Source: Anodontia alba (Eukaryota; Mollusca; Bivalvia; Lucinida; Lucinidae). Taken from it: a stretch of DNA of 64,000 bases. A model generated the notes under the pieces. The model did no database searches and was not told where the DNA came from. It saw only the letters and a list, made by a program, of their open reading frames with translations. The first letter of the stretch is position 1, and each line of letters opens with the position of its first letter. Location of the stretch: the NCBI GenBank assembly GCA_964016985.1, contig OZ024823.1, positions 24,063,320-24,127,319 on the forward strand. The letters are read 5' to 3'. Shown piece by piece: positions 20,990 through 34,212 of this stretch. The position numbers and the translations under genes are program-made.

Positions 20990-22340
20990 ACAGATCGATA
21001 GATAGGAAAACTACTAAGGACTAAGACCATTTCTACTCGCGCAGTCCCTCAAACTTAATTCTGATGCAGATCCAAATCACAAATATATGTTCGGTCCACA
21101 TAGAGATCCTCTAAACCTCAAAGATCTACTTATAAAAATCTTTCAAATCTCAAAGTGACATTACTTTAACAAATCTGCGCAATGTTTACTACCATATTCG
21201 CTTGTAATATATAGTGAAAACAGTGGTACTAGTAATCTACATTCCTCCCATCCCTTGTAAATAACGGCATAAATATTTAACACCAAAATCACCAAGGCAA
21301 CTAGATAATATAGCTGTTACAGCGTAAAACATAGATTGTCGAAGTAACTGAATAACACCTGTGCTCTAGAAACTGACGTTTTCTAAAGTTTTCCAGTCCA
21401 TATGATAAAGATTTTGGTTCACTATTTTTATTTCTGCATTAAATCAGTGCTTTGCTATTTCACAGATATTCTGAACCAAACTCGTAATATTAAAATTGTG
21501 TAAAGTTGTCTTTTTTATGACGTACGCTGTAAGGGATAAACGCATCCCATCAGTAAGCTTTGGTTTAGGGCATAAGACTATACAGTCACCTTTGACTGCC
21601 ATTCAGGTTCGATCTCTATTGTCTATTGGATCACATTGCCGCTCTACACTGCTGTCAGTCGTATCATTAATCTCTCTACTCTTACTTACACATTGTTCCA
21701 TGTTGCTTTTTTTATAAATTAAAAATACAGTTTTATTTTCGTTCAGAAATCAACCTTCGCCCGCTTGTGGGATCATAACAAGCATACTTCGAACAGCATT
21801 TATATCTTATAATCCAGAATAAGTAGTCATCTACCAGGCCCTCCCAGTGGGTCCCTTGCCTTGTTCCCTAAAAGTGATTTTCAAAATTTCCCTGTCCCCT
21901 GTTCCCTATAATTAGTTTCGTTTCTTTATACCCTTGAAATATTTGCCAATGTTCCTTTGTTCGCTGAAAATAAATGGGCATGTTCTATCAAATCGTTATC
22001 TATATATTAAAAATACAGGGTTAATTTCGTTAAAAAGATAAACTTCTCCCACTTGTGGGATCGTAACAAACATACTTTTAACAGCATTTATGTCTTATCA
22101 TCCAGAATTAGTGTTCACTTACGCAGCAGATTAACGTTTCCTACCAAAGAATGAGAAGTGTCGCCTTACAGAAATTACTATTTTAAAAATAAATGTTTTT
22201 TGTTGTTGTTTTTTTTTTTTTGTATTGTTTCTTTCTTGCCTCTGTAAGATAGCGTCCCCGCTGTCAGTCGCGTCATGTACTGTTGTCAGCCAAAATGGCA
22301 CGATACTTTATAGGGTGTGCACATGAGCTTCCAACAACAC
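20990..22340. other. Unit B sequence without a supported gene
   Basis: It matches 12600-14026 and 29090-30425. It contains no domain-bearing frame. The text TTCCTACCAAAGAATGAGAA at about 22138-22157 is the unrearranged form of the place where copy A carries an inverted 53-base insertion. Confidence 0.6.
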
Positions 22341-22341
22341 G

Positions 22342-22922
22342 CCTTATATATCATATTAGATATCTTATTCCACATATATTTACTATATAAGATATCTTAT
22401 TTGTTAAATAAGATATCTAATATTTTAGTATAGATATCTGATATACTAAATAAGATATCTGATATACTAAATGAGATATCTTATTTTATTGAATAAATGA
22501 GATATCTTCTTCAGTAAATAAGATATCTTATATCCTATATAAGATATCTTATATAGCGTATCAAATATCTTATATGCCAATTAAGAAATCTTATATAACA
22601 TATCAGATATCTCTTATAGCATGTAAGATATCTTAATTGTCATATAAGATATCTTATTTATATAAGATGTCTGATATATTAAATCAGATATCTGATTTAT
22701 AGAATAAATAGTAAAACGGCTTGCCATACAAATATCTTATATAGGATATAAGATATCGAATATAGGATATAAGATATCCGATATACTAATTCAGATATCT
22801 CAGATCCTATATTAGATATCTTATATCCTATATAAGATATCTGATTTAATATATGAGATATCTTATTTAATTCCACATATAAGATATCTAATATACCATC
22901 TTATTTGTTAAATAAAATATCT
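22342..22922. repeat. GATATC palindrome array, unit B part 1
   Basis: The left terminus is missing: unit sequence ACAACACGCC joins directly to TTATATATCATATTAGATAT. A right terminus AATAGTAAAACGGCTTGCC is at about 22709-22727, after which a second array begins without a proper left terminus. Units are AGATATCTTATAT with 20-21 base spacing. At 22923 the array is interrupted by a SINE. Confidence 0.8.
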
Positions 22923-22923
22923 T

Positions 22924-23165
22924 CTGCGGGCCCCCGTAGCCTAGTGGATAAGAGAGTTGACTCTTAATCCATTAGGTTTCTCACCGCTGTGGTTCGAGCC
23001 TAGCTCGGGTCATATGTGGGAAAGCCAAGTTCTGCTTACGGATGGTCAGGTGGTTTTTCTCCGGGTACTCCGGTTTTCGCCCACCTTCGATGAACGATTG
23101 GCTCGATATAAGTGAAATATTCTTGAAAGGGCCGTTAAACCCCAATCAAAAAAAAAAAATAAATA
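22924..23165 (+). mobile_element. tRNA-derived SINE with 14-bp target duplication, unit B
   Basis: The head reads GGGCCCCCGTAGCCTAGTGG-ATAAGAG (A box) and GTGGTTCGAGCCTAG (B box), like a tRNA gene. The body has GGTGGTTTTTCTCCGGGTAC, CGCCCACCTTCGATGAACG and AAAGGGCCGTTAAACCCC, then a poly(A) tail. AAATAAAATATCTT occurs on both sides (22910-22923 and 23166-23179). It inserted into the GATATC array. RNA polymerase III transcription would be expected of this family. Confidence 0.9.
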
Positions 23166-24030
23166 AAATAAAATATCTTATATATTAATATCTTATTTGA
23201 TTGAATAAATGAGATATCTTCTTTAGTAAATTATTTATCTTATATCCTATATAAGATATCTTATATAGCATATCAGATGTGTTATATAACATATTAGATA
23301 TCTAATATGTCAATTAAGATATCTTATAAAACATATAAGATATATTAATTGACATATTAGATATCATATTTATATAAGATATCTGATATAATATATCAGA
23401 TATCTTATATATTATATAATATATCTTATATATTTAATCAGGTATCTTATTTATAGAACAAATAGTAAAATGGCTTGCTGGCAAGCCGTTTTACTATTTA
23501 TTATGCATTGTATCAGATATCTTATATAGGATATATCTAATATAGGATATAAATATCTGAATTAGTAAATCAGATATCTTATATCCTGTATAAAGTATTT
23601 GATATCCTATATTAGATATCTGATATATCATATTAGATATCTTATTCAATTCCACATATAAGATATCTTATTTACCATATAAGATATCTTATTTGTTTAA
23701 TATGTTATATCTTAATATAAAAACCTGTTTTGCTAAATAAGATATTCTATATACTAAATGAGATATTTAATTGAATAAATGAGATATCTTCTTTAGTAAA
23801 TCAGATATCTTATATCCTATATAAGATACCTTATATGTCAATTAAGACATCCTATATAGCATATTAGATATCTTATATAGCATATAAGATATCTTAATTG
23901 ACATATAAGATATCATTTATATTAGATATCTGATATAATATCTCAGATATCTTATATATTATATAAGATATCTGATATATTAAATCAAATATCTGATTTA
24001 TAGAATAAATAGTAAAACGACTTGCTATAA
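23166..24030. repeat. GATATC palindrome array, unit B part 2
   Basis: Array continuing after the SINE. A right terminus AATAGTAAAATGGCTTGC at about 23465-23482 meets a left terminus GGCAAGCCGTTTTACTATTT at about 23483-23502, and the last right terminus is AATAAATAGTAAAACGACTT at about 24003-24022. Spacing and words are as in unit A. Confidence 0.82.
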
Positions 24031-24682
24031 AAATAAGGGGGAAAACACATTTTAAGGTTTTCTTTTTCGTGGTGAAATGCATTTCTGTCCGAAGTTATAT
24101 GGTTAAGTATTAGATTGTCCAGTTGTGAATTCGATGAACGAATAAAGGTATTTGGTCTATACTCCCTTTCTGGAAGTGCTAGCACATGACTATTGCCATG
24201 ACATATCTAAGTGTGAGCCATTAACTGTATTGAAATATTAAGATATAGTACATATTTGTGGGACAACTACTGATGGACAAGGATACTGAAATACTAAATG
24301 TCAAGCTTAATTGACTGAACATGGTTTTAATTCATAAATCCTAGAGTATTAAAGGCCTCTACAGAGCATAAAATGTCATTTTTGATTTTTTTTTAATTGT
24401 ATTGTTTGGTTACGAATAAGATTGTCTGGTTAAGCATTCGACAGTCATAACACAGCTTTTCATCTGGTACAATGACTCATTGTTCAGCTTTAGTCATAAC
24501 ACAGCTGTTCATCAACAATGACTCATTGTTCAACTTTAGTTGTCTCTTTGCATGGCATGTGTATATTCTGTCCTTTTTTTTACGCTGATTGCATATGTTG
24601 TAGACTCGATACCTTTTACAGGCTGATCATTGGCCTTTTATCTGGGTTGGAACCCATTTTATAATACATTTGTATAGCTTTA
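24031..24682. other. Unit B sequence without a supported gene
   Basis: Corresponds to 15961-16599 and 32116-32714. It contains the direct repeat AGTCATAACACAGCT-TTCATC / ACAATGACTCATTGTTCA (24446-24540). No domain-bearing reading frame. Confidence 0.6.
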
Positions 24683-25162
24683 CAAATGGCGGACAAAATC
24701 AATCCTCCTGTGGAAGAGGTCAAACATGTAATATATGCCAGAAAACGTTTTCTAATTTAGTGTCGTATCCGAAAAGACATATCATTGACAAGCACCTGAA
24801 TTATTCGGAAGCTTGCTAGTTTAGTCATCGGAATTTTAAGACCATGTCAAAGAACAGGCGACATGAGGATACTGTTCATAAGAAGGTCAAATGCATGCTG
24901 TGGCGATTGTGATGTTTCATTTGGATCCAAGTACCAACTTAACGCCCATAAAAGAGCAAGCCATAACTTACAGAAACTAAACTGTTTCACTTCGCAAGAA
25001 AACATTCGACTGTTCGACTGTCAAAGTAATTTAAAACAACATACTCAATGTTCAGCGAAGCCCACAGTCCTAAAACAAAAACAAAAACAAAAAACTTTTG
25101 ATTGTCAGCATTGTAGAAAACAGTTTAGTTTCGCATGTGCGCCCAGCGAAGACTCAAATTAG
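24683..25162 (+). pseudogene. C2H2 zinc-finger gene fragment, copy B
   Basis: It is the longest version. It starts with TCNICQKTFSNLVSYPKRHI (finger 1), has the same TAG as copy A, then an open frame from 24863 to 25162 with CGDCDVSFGSKYQLNAHKRA followed by SH (C-x2-C-x12-H-x4-H) and a last half finger FDCQHCRKQFSF. The reading then runs into the GATCAG palindrome repeat at 25138 and stops. C2H2 fingers bind DNA, but the stop codon and missing pieces indicate a pseudogene. Confidence 0.6.
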
Positions 25163-26425
25163 CCCGCGCATCTGCCCAGTCATATCAGAGTCTTTGCAGG
25201 GCACTCTGTGGGTAGCCAAGGATCCAGAGCGCCTCTAGGCAGACAGCGAAGATACTGATCAGCCTGTGTGTATGCGCAGGCTTATCTGGGTCTTCGCTGG
25301 ATGCACATGCAATCTTGTAAGAAATGCTGTGCCCTGGATCATGTAGAAGTGAGTCAGATGTGAAATACAGATCTCTGATGCTGTTGTACGAACAGCTATG
25401 GTCTAACAAGGATTAGCTTTCACAAAAAGCACACAATCAATTTTAAAGCTGATTGAGGATTGGCAAAGGTCAGTGTGGGATTTCTATTTTATGCTCCGGT
25501 CACTGGGCATTATGTTTGTGGATACTATTTGATGTATTAACATCTAACTTGTCATCTTAATGTCAGTCTTCCATCAGCTTTAAGAATGTAGAAATAAATA
25601 TGGAGATAGCCAGGAAATGCCACAGTCACGGATCACATTCTCCCAAGCCACAGGATAAGGACTGAATGACATAAAACAATAGAAAATTAACTACGGCACA
25701 ACATTTCCTACAAGACTGCATATAGGCCCAGCGAAGACTCAGATCAGCCTGCGAATTCGCACAGTCTGATCAGTCTTTGCAGGAGACATTGTGGGTAGCT
25801 GAGGGTCCAAAGCGTCTTCCTGCGGACAGCAACGCAGATGTGCAACTGATCTAGATCTTCGCTGGGCGTAAGATAAGTCTTGTAGGAAATGGTGTACCCC
25901 GGTTCAAATAGCACTTCCTCGGAAACAGAAGTAACTAGCGTAGAGAAATTGCAATAGAAATAATGTCGCCTTGGAACAGTCACTAGCTAAGACTGTTGCG
26001 GCTTAAATCTGGTTTGGACTGTTTAGATTTATTTTACTTCACTGCAGTTGATAAGTACCATGTGGCGACCGTAAAACGTCTCCCCGTACTTCACCATTAT
26101 TTCCTTTGGGACCATCCAGTCCATTCAAGCGAAAAGTGCCTTCGAACATGCGCAACATGCAGAGATTCAGACCATCTTGCGCATGCGCAGTGTCATCCGG
26201 GCCGTTGCTCTGCAGTCATATGCGTCTGCAGTATTCAATGTTTCTGTTAGTGAACAGTGAAGGCCCTGATCAGACTGGCGGATGTGCAGGCTGACCTGGA
26301 CCTTGGCTGTCCGCATATGCCCGAAGATACGTTTTCGCATGGCGCGGCCCATTTATTATAGTGGTGAAGTTAGACAAAATGAGCTTATAATTTTATCCAA
26401 TTTTTAATTAGTGTTATATTTTCAG

Positions 26426-27392
26426 GTACAAAAATGCGATCTTCACTTGCTCTATCCCCGTAAGAAATGCTACTGCAGTGACTATAAAGCCAAGTGACAG
26501 CAGAGTAAGTGAAGTACAGAATCTGATTAAGATCAAGCAGAGTCCTAAAATGAACAGAACATTCACCATCTGCCTGAGACCACTTCATTTTAACAGAACT
26601 GTTGCTTTCGACATTGTTGAGTGGATAGAGTATTACAGATTAATGGGCGTGGACCATTTTGTCATATATAATTTTACATCTGATCCGTTGACAGACAACG
26701 TTTTAAGATATTATGTGAATACAGGACTGTTAGAGGTCGTTCAGTGGCATATACCAAATCATGTTATACCAAAGAAACATTACTACGAGTTGGTGAAATA
26801 TAATGAGATCCAATCAGCCGGTCAATTTGCAATGAACAATGACTTTCTGTACAGGGTGTACTGGAGCTCTAAGTTCGTAATAAACGTGGATCTGGACGAA
26901 TTCATCGTCCCTTTGGATGGCTCTACCGATTTCAAGAAATTAATAGCAAAGCTTCCGTCGAATGTATGTCATTATCTTATTAGAAATACCATTTTCCCAT
27001 TGACTCTTGGACAGACCAAAGAACAATTTTATAATAGGGACGCATCTATCAAATATAATCTGAAGACAGTTTTGTACAGAAAAAGAAACGATTACATTTT
27101 TCCACTACGATGGAAAACAAAATATATAGCGCACACAAAATGTTCAAAACTTCTCTGGTTACACAACGTTCTTGAATATAGGGAATCGGACCTGGCAGTC
27201 GAAAAACACGTCGTTGACGAGAATACTGCTCTCGTGTTTCACTATCGAAAGCCATTTGAAAAACCTGTGTTTCAAATTAAACAAAATGTTCAAATAGAGG
27301 ACAAAAGGTTCCAACCATTCGCTGATGCACTGGTCATTAATGTTAAAGCCGCCTGGAACCTGATTGGTTTCCCTTCGAACGTTCCCGAATGA
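26426..27392 (+). CDS. Glycosyltransferase family 92 (DUF23) terminal exon, copy B
   Basis: It is colinear with copy A, with the same acceptor (AG at 26424-26425), same phase and same TGA. Only about six residues differ after the first GTG: A to V, K to N, H to Q, L to I, R to K and P to Q. The catalytic block INVDLDEFIVP (26883-26913) is unchanged. An upstream change turns TCPIP into CSIP (ACTTGCTCT instead of ACTTGTCCT). If the N-terminal exons are shared, A and B could be alternative last exons of one gene; if each unit once held the whole gene, those exons have been lost or lie outside. A MITE starts directly after the stop codon. Confidence 0.85.
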
Positions 27393-27414
27393 AAACGTCA
27401 CATGAACAGGACGT

Positions 27415-27689
27415 TTACATTACGTTTTCATTATGCCTGTTCAAATATATAGAAAATTTCACCTTCAAAAAACTGAAACTTTTCAGATAAAAAAAAAATC
27501 TGATAGTTTTCCTATTTCTGCTCAAAACATAGATTGTGGGCACTCGTTAGAACCGCCTCGGACCCATAATTTGTGTTTTTGAGCAGAAATAAGAAAACTA
27601 ATGTATACTCCTGTAAACCCACATTTTACTATATATAAAACTGGGGTTCAAGGGGGTCAATATTATATAGGCATGTTTTCGTGATGTTA
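27415..27689. mobile_element. MITE just 3' of GT92 stop, copy B
   Basis: It is nearly identical to the element after copy A, including the same loss in the central palindrome (CCTCGGACCCATAATTTGTG). That shared defect supports a close A/B relationship in this part of the unit. Confidence 0.75.
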
Positions 27690-30423
27690 ATATGAACCGC
27701 AACGTGAGAAAACGTACCTACTTACATGTGCGCCTAACGAAGAAACTTTGCACCCTAGGCTATCCAAAATGCGTCCAGTGAAGATTATGATCAGACTGTG
27801 CGACTGCGCAGGCTGATAAGAATCTTCGCTAGGCGCATATGTCCGAAGGAACGTTGTCTGACGTTGCCGTCAATATGTATGTCTCAGAGGCTGCATACTG
27901 TCGTTGTTATTCGAGTTGAGTCTCAAAATGGCCTTAAACAGTTGCATTCATATACAAAGCTGGGACGTTATTAGCGGACCCAGAATTATTTCATCGTGTG
28001 TGTGTGTGTGTGTGTTTGTGTGTATGTGCGTGTGTGTGTGGGGGGGAGGGGGGGGGCGGGGGGCTTGGAATAAAAATTTAATCGGGGATTCAATTTCATC
28101 ATAAAATCCGTATTACCTTTACCTTGGACCCGTTTTGTCTCTGTCTTTGGACAGGTTCTGCAACAGATTCAGGAGGATGCTGTCATATAGTCTGATGATC
28201 GACCCTTCGCCGTTCAATTAAAAAGGGAAGCAACGTTATCAGCTATGATTGGGTTAAACCATGCAGGCAGTGTGCCGCAGAATATCCATGTTGTCACATA
28301 TCCTTTTTCAACGAATGACATTTTTTTCAATTTGGTCCGAAAAATCAGTTTTGCTATCAATTTTTCAGAAGTTATAGACTGAATTGCCATAAAATGCAGA
28401 GTCGGACAGACCTTCCGGCAGCGTAAAATCACGCGTAAAGATCTTTTTCATGTCCCTGCAATTTAATTGAATCATTTTCAGTGCCAATTTCTATATTGTC
28501 ACTTGTGAGACGAGTTCAACTGTGTCTTATATATATATCACAGGATGATGACCCGTCCTATGAAAATAACTTGATCATGTGACGCACAACTTACAAATTT
28601 GTTGGAGGTTCCTGTTTTAATAAATGTCATGCGTAAAAACGGCATATTTGTAATTTTCGCAGAGTTATTACCAATGATACCATAATCCGTGTCTAACTCG
28701 GAGCACAAAAACAAATATTGGATTGGACAGTTTTAGATGATTATGTATCGGACGCAAAGAATTGCTCATGCGTTGTAATATGTCCAGCTTTATTCCTTGG
28801 CACACAAGATTTCCACGTGACAGCATTTACGTTAACCAAAATCATATATCATATCAGCCATGTATTGCTGCTATCGAATAAGCACCTCAATTCTTCCAAT
28901 TTTTAGAGTTGCTTTATTTGCAGATTTCTTGTTGTTGTTTTTTTTTTTTTTTTTTGTTTTTTTTTGTTGTTTTTTTTTTTGTTGTTGTTGTTATTTTCGT
29001 GTGTTTGTTTGTTGTTGTTTCTTTTATTTCTTTTATGTTTGTTTTTGTTTTGCTCTTGGGCAGACAGACTAGCGGACAGACGGACAAACAGATCGATAGA
29101 TAGGAAAACTACTAAGGACTAAGACCATTTCTACTCGCGCAGTCCCTCGAACTTAATTCTGATGCAGATCCAAATCACAAATATATGTTCGGTCCGCAAA
29201 GAGATCCTCTAAACCTCAAAGATCTACTTATAAAAATCTTTCAAATCTTAAAGTGATATTACTTTAACAAATCTGCGCAATGTTTACTACCATATTCGCT
29301 TGTAATATATAGTGAAAACAGTGGTACTAGTTATCTACATTCCTCCCATCCCTTGTAAATAACGGCATAAATATTTAACACCAAAATCACCAAGGCAACT
29401 AGATAATATAGCTGTTACAGCGTAAAACATAGATTGTCGAAGTAACTGAATAACACCTGTGCTCTAGAAACTGACGTTTTCTAAAGTTTTCCAGTCCATA
29501 TGATAAAGATTTTGGTTCACTATTTTTATTTCTGCATTAAATCAGTGCTTTGCTATTTCACAGATATTCTGAACCAAACTCGTAATATTAAAATTGTGTA
29601 AAGTTGTCTTTTTTATGACGTACGCTGTAAGGGATAAACGCATCCCATCAGTAAGCTTTGGTTTAGGGCATAAGACTATACAGTCACCTTTGACTGCCAT
29701 TCAGGTTCGATCTCTATTGTCTGTTGGATCACATTGCCGCTCTACACTGCTGTCAGTCGTATCATTAATCTCTCTACTCTTACTTACACATGTTGCTTTT
29801 TTTATAAATTAAAAATACAGTTTTGTTTTCGTTCAGAAATCAACCTTCGCCCGCTTGTGGGATCATAACAAGCATACTTCGAACAGCATTTATATCTTAT
29901 AATCCAGAATAAGTAGTCATCTACCAGGCCCTCCCAGTGGGTCCCTTGCCTTGTTCCCTAAAAGTGATTTTCAAAATTTCCCTGTCCCCTGTTCCCTATA
30001 ATTAGTTTCGTTTCTTTATACCCTTGAAATATTTGCCAATGTTCCTTTGTTCGCTGAAAATAAATGGGCATGTTCTATCAAATCGTTATCTATATATTAA
30101 AAATACAGGGTTAATTTCGTTAAAAAGAAAAACTTCTCCCACTTGTGGGATCGTAACAAACATACTTTTAACAGCATTTATGTCTTATCATCCAGAATAA
30201 GTGTTCACTTACGCAGCAGATTAACGTTTCCTACCAAGGAATGAGAAGTGTCGCCTTACAGAAATTACTATTTTAAAAATAAATGTTTTTTGTTGTTTTT
30301 TTTTTGTGTTGTTTCTTTCTTGCCTCTGTAAGATAACGTCCCCGCTGTCAGTCGCGTCATGTACTGTTGTCAGCCAAAATGGCACGATACTTTATAGGGT
30401 GTGCACATGAGCTTCCAACAACA

Positions 30424-32115
30424 CGCCTTATATATCATATTAGATATCTTATTCCACATATATTTACTATATAAGATATCTTATTTGTTAAATAAGATAT
30501 CTAATATTTTAGTATAGATATCTGATATACTAAATAAGATATCTGATATACTAAATGAGATATCTTATTTAATTGAATAAATGAGATATCTTCTTCAGTA
30601 AATAAGATATCTTATATCCTATATAAGATATCTTATATAGCGTATCAAATATCTTATATGCCAATTAAGAAATCTTATATAACATATCAGATATCTCATA
30701 TAGCATGTAAGATATCTTAATTGTCATATAAGATATCTTATTTATATAAGATGTCTGATATATTAAATCAGATATCTGATTTATAGAATAAATAGTAAAA
30801 CGGCTTGCCATACAAATATCTTATATAGGATATAAGATATCGAATATAGGATATAAGATATCCGATATACTTATTCAGATATCTCAGATCCTATATTAGA
30901 TATCTTATATCCTATATAAGATATCTGATTTAATATATGAGATATCTTATTTAATTCCACATATAAGATATCTAATTTACCATCTTATTTGTTAAATAAA
31001 ATATCTTCTGCGGGCCCCCGTAGCCTAGTGGATAAGAGAGTTGACTCTTAATCCATTAGGTTTCTCACCGCTGTGGTTCGAGCCTAGCTCGGGTCATATG
31101 TGGGAAAGCCAAGTTCTGCTTACGGATGGTCAGGTGGTTTTTCTCCGGGTACTCCGGTTTTCGCCCACCTTCGATGAACGATTGGCTCGATATAAGTGAA
31201 ATATTCTTGAAAGGGCCGTTAAACCCCAATCAAAAAAAAAAAAAATAAAATAAAATATCTTATATATTAATATCTTATTTGATTGAATAAATGAGATATC
31301 TTCTTTAGTAAATTATTTATCTTATATCCTATATAAGATATCTTATATAGCATATCAGATGTGTTATATAACATATTAGATATCTAATATGTCAATTAAG
31401 ATATCTTATAAAGCATATAAGATATATTAATTGACATATTAGATATCATATTTATATAAGATATCTGATATAATATATCAGATATCTTATACATTATATT
31501 ATATATCTTATATATTTAATCAGGTATCTTATTTATAGAACAAATAGTAAAATGGCTTGCTTGCAAGCCGTTTAACTATTTATTATGCATTATATCAGAT
31601 ATCTTATATAGGATATATCTAATATAGGATATAAATATCTGAATTAGTAAATCAGATATCTTATATCCTATATAAAGTATTTGATATCCTATATTAGATA
31701 TCTGATATATCATATTAGATATCTTATTCAATTCCACATATAAGATATCTTATTTACCATATAAGATATCTTATTTGTTTAATATGTTATATCTTAATAT
31801 AGAAACCTGTTTTGCTAAATAAGATATTCTATATACTAAATGAGATATTTAATTGAATAAATGAGATATCTTCTTTAGTAAATCAGATATCTTATATCCT
31901 ATATAAGATATCTTATATGTCAATTAAGACATCCTATATAGCATATTAGATATCTTATATAGCATATAAGATATCTTAATTGACATATAAGATATCATTT
32001 ATATTAGATATCTGATATAATGTCTCAGATATCTTATATATTATATAGGATATCTGATATATTAAATCAAATATCTGATTTATAGAATAAATAGTAAAAC
32101 GACTTGCTATAAAAA
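30424..32115. repeat. GATATC palindrome arrays, unit C
   Basis: Almost the same as 22342-24030 with scattered base changes and including the SINE at 31008-31247. Terminus junctions are at about 30790-30810, 31545-31575 (GGCTTGCTTGCAAGCCG) and 32085-32105. Confidence 0.82.
31008..31247 (+). mobile_element. tRNA-derived SINE, unit C, same insertion as in unit B
   Basis: Same head, body and tail as 22924-23165 and the same target duplication (30994-31007 and 31248-31261), so this is one insertion event later copied with the segment. Unit A lacks it. Confidence 0.9.
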
Positions 32116-32714
32116 TAAGGGGGAAAACATGTTTTAAGGTTTTCTTTTTCGTGGTGAAATGCATTTCTGTCCGAAGTTATATGGTTAAGTATTAGATTGT
32201 CCAGTTGTGAATTCGATGAACGAATAAAGGTATTTGGTCTAAACTCCCTTTCTGGAAGTGCTAGCACATGACTATTGCCATGACATATCTAAGTGTGAGC
32301 CATTAACTGTATTGAAATATTAAGATATAGTAAATATTTGTGGGATAACTACTGATGGACAAGGATACTGAAATACTAAATGTCAAGCTTAATTGACTGA
32401 ATATGGCTTTAATTCACAAATCTTAGAGTGTTAAAGGCCTCTACAGAGCATAAAATGTCATATTTGAATTTTTTAATTTTATTGTTTGGTTATGAATAAG
32501 ATTGTCTGGTTAAGCATTCGACAGTCATAACACAGCTTTTCATCTGGTACAATGACTCATTGTTCAACTTTAGTTGTCTCTTTGCATGGCGTGTGTATAT
32601 TCTGTCCTTTTTATGCTGTTGCATATGTTGTAGACTCGGTACCTTATACAGGCTGATCACTGGCATTTTATCTGGGTTGGAACCCATTTTATAATGCGTT
32701 TCTATTGCTTTACA

Positions 32715-33180
32715 CATGGCGGACAAAAATCCATCCTTCTGTGGAAGAGGTCAAACATGCAATATATGCCAGAAAGCGTTTTCTAATTTAGTGTCGTATC
32801 TGAAAAGATATCATTTACATGCACCTGAATTATTCGGAAGCTTGCTAGTTTAGCCATCGGAATTTTAGGACCAAGTCAAAGTACAGGCGACATAAGGATA
32901 TTGTTCATATGAAGGTCAAATGCATGCTGTGGCGATTGTGATGTTTCATTTGGATCCAAGTACCAACTTAACGCCCATAAAAGAGCAAGCCATAACTTAC
33001 AGAAACTAAACTGTTTCACTTCGCAAGAAACCATTCGACTGTCAAAGTAATTTAAAACAACATAAACTCAATGTTCAGCGAAGCCCACAGTCCCAAATCA
33101 AAAACAAAACAAAAAACTTTTGATTATCAGCATTGTAGAGAACAGTTTAGTTTCGCATGTGCGCCCAGCGAAGACTCAGA
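32715..33180 (+). pseudogene. C2H2 zinc-finger gene fragment, copy C
   Basis: Same fragment as in copies A and B. It keeps TCNICQKAFSNLVSYLKR but has lost bases in the His region of finger 1 (32805-32825), shows the same TAG, and retains CGDCDVSFGSKYQLNAHKRA. Small deletions at 33030-33045 and 33060 break the rest. It confirms that the fragment was already decayed before the segment was triplicated, because the TAG is shared. Confidence 0.6.
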
Positions 33181-33489
33181 TTAGCCCGCGCGCCCGCCCA
33201 GTCTGATCAGTCTTTGCTTATCTGGGTCTTCGTTGGATGCACGTGCAATCTTGTAAGAAATGCTATGCCCTGGATCATGTAGAAGTGAGACAGATGTGAA
33301 ATACAGATCTCTGATGCTGTTGTACGAACAGCTATGGTCTAACAAGGATTAGCTTTCACAAAAAGCACACAATCAGTTTTAAAGCTGATTGAGGATTGAC
33401 AAAGGTCAGGGTGGGATTTCTATTTTATGCTCCGGTCACTGGGCATTATGTTTGTGGAGACTATTTGATGGATTAACATGGAACTTGTC

Positions 33490-33895
33490 ATCTTGCTGTC
33501 AGTCTTCGATCAGCTTTAACATTTATTGTGTGCTAACCGTAGATCAAGCTTTTTGTGGAAGTGAATACTTGGTTCTCTGAATCTGCCGGATACTCAAAAC
33601 ACTTCAAATGAGTATTGAATGGAGTGCGAAATAAGTACATTATTCAATTAGGCCTACTTGGAAATAATTGATTAATATATAATAATATACAGAAGCAAAT
33701 ATAGAAAACAATTATTTCTAAATGTAGCTACCACAGCACCTATACATTCTATGAACAATGGTTTTGAAGCAGATTATAGGCACCTTGCTGTGAAGTTTTC
33801 GGTTCTTAGCATTTGTAGAAGCTGAGAAAAAAATAATGCAAAATTAACCGTGCCTGAAATGTCTTTGAGACATTTTCCGGATGTCATTTAGAAAT
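33490..33895. other. Segment present only in unit C
   Basis: Units A and B pass from CAGTCTTCCATCAGCTTTAAGAA directly to TAGAAATAAATATGGAGATAG (17460-17490 and 25565-25600). C has about 410 bases in between, with no coding motif. It is either an insertion in C or, more likely, a deletion in the ancestor of A and B because no element ends can be seen. Confidence 0.65.
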
Positions 33896-33982
33896 AAATA
33901 TGGAGATAGCCAGGAAATGCCACAGTCACGGATCACATTCTCCCAAACCGCCGGATAAGGGCTGAATGGCATAAAACAACAG

Positions 33983-34212
33983 GGCCCAGTTGTACAAAAC
34001 CAACGATGTCGTTAGTTAACGATTCGTTAAAATTAACATCGAGTGATACGCAAATATGCTGAAAGATTTCGCTGAAAAAATGTGAGTGCAAAAGCTACTC
34101 ACATTTTTTCAGCAAAAAATATCAGAATATTGTGTATTGAATCCGCTAAAATAGTTAACGAAATGACCCTTAACGAGCTTGTTAAGCTAACGACGCTTTG
34201 ACGGCTGGGCCC
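33983..34212. mobile_element. Palindromic MITE, GGGCCCAG termini, unit C only
   Basis: Ends GGGCCCAGTTGTACAAAACC and inverted CGACGCTTTGACGGCTGGGC; the centre is GCTGAAAAAATGTGAGTGCA with its complement. Units A and B hold the empty site ACAATAGAAAATTA at about 17575 and 25677. A three-base duplication CAG/TAG would fit PIF/Harbinger-type insertion but is not certain. A second copy is at 47237-47472. Confidence 0.8.

Larger units (their letters stand above)
20197..28272 (+). repeat. Tandem segment copy B
   Basis: The second unit, about 8.08 kb. Matching landmarks are spaced about 8.1 kb from copy C and copy A: GT92 exon 18327, 26426 and 34971; AGACAGACTAGCGGACAG at 20963 and 29063. In most of the unit B and C differ by scattered single bases only, so B and C are each other's closest relatives in the first half, while A and B are closest around the GT92 exon. 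Confidence 0.9.

Noticed and set aside
20784..21024. Hydrophobic F/V/L-rich frames suggesting membrane peptides
   Set aside because: They come from the T/G-rich low-complexity tract; the tract length differs between units B and C and shifts frame.
22924..23000. Functional tRNA gene
   Set aside because: It is the head of a SINE that has a poly(A) tail and target duplications, with other copies at 31008 and 43287.
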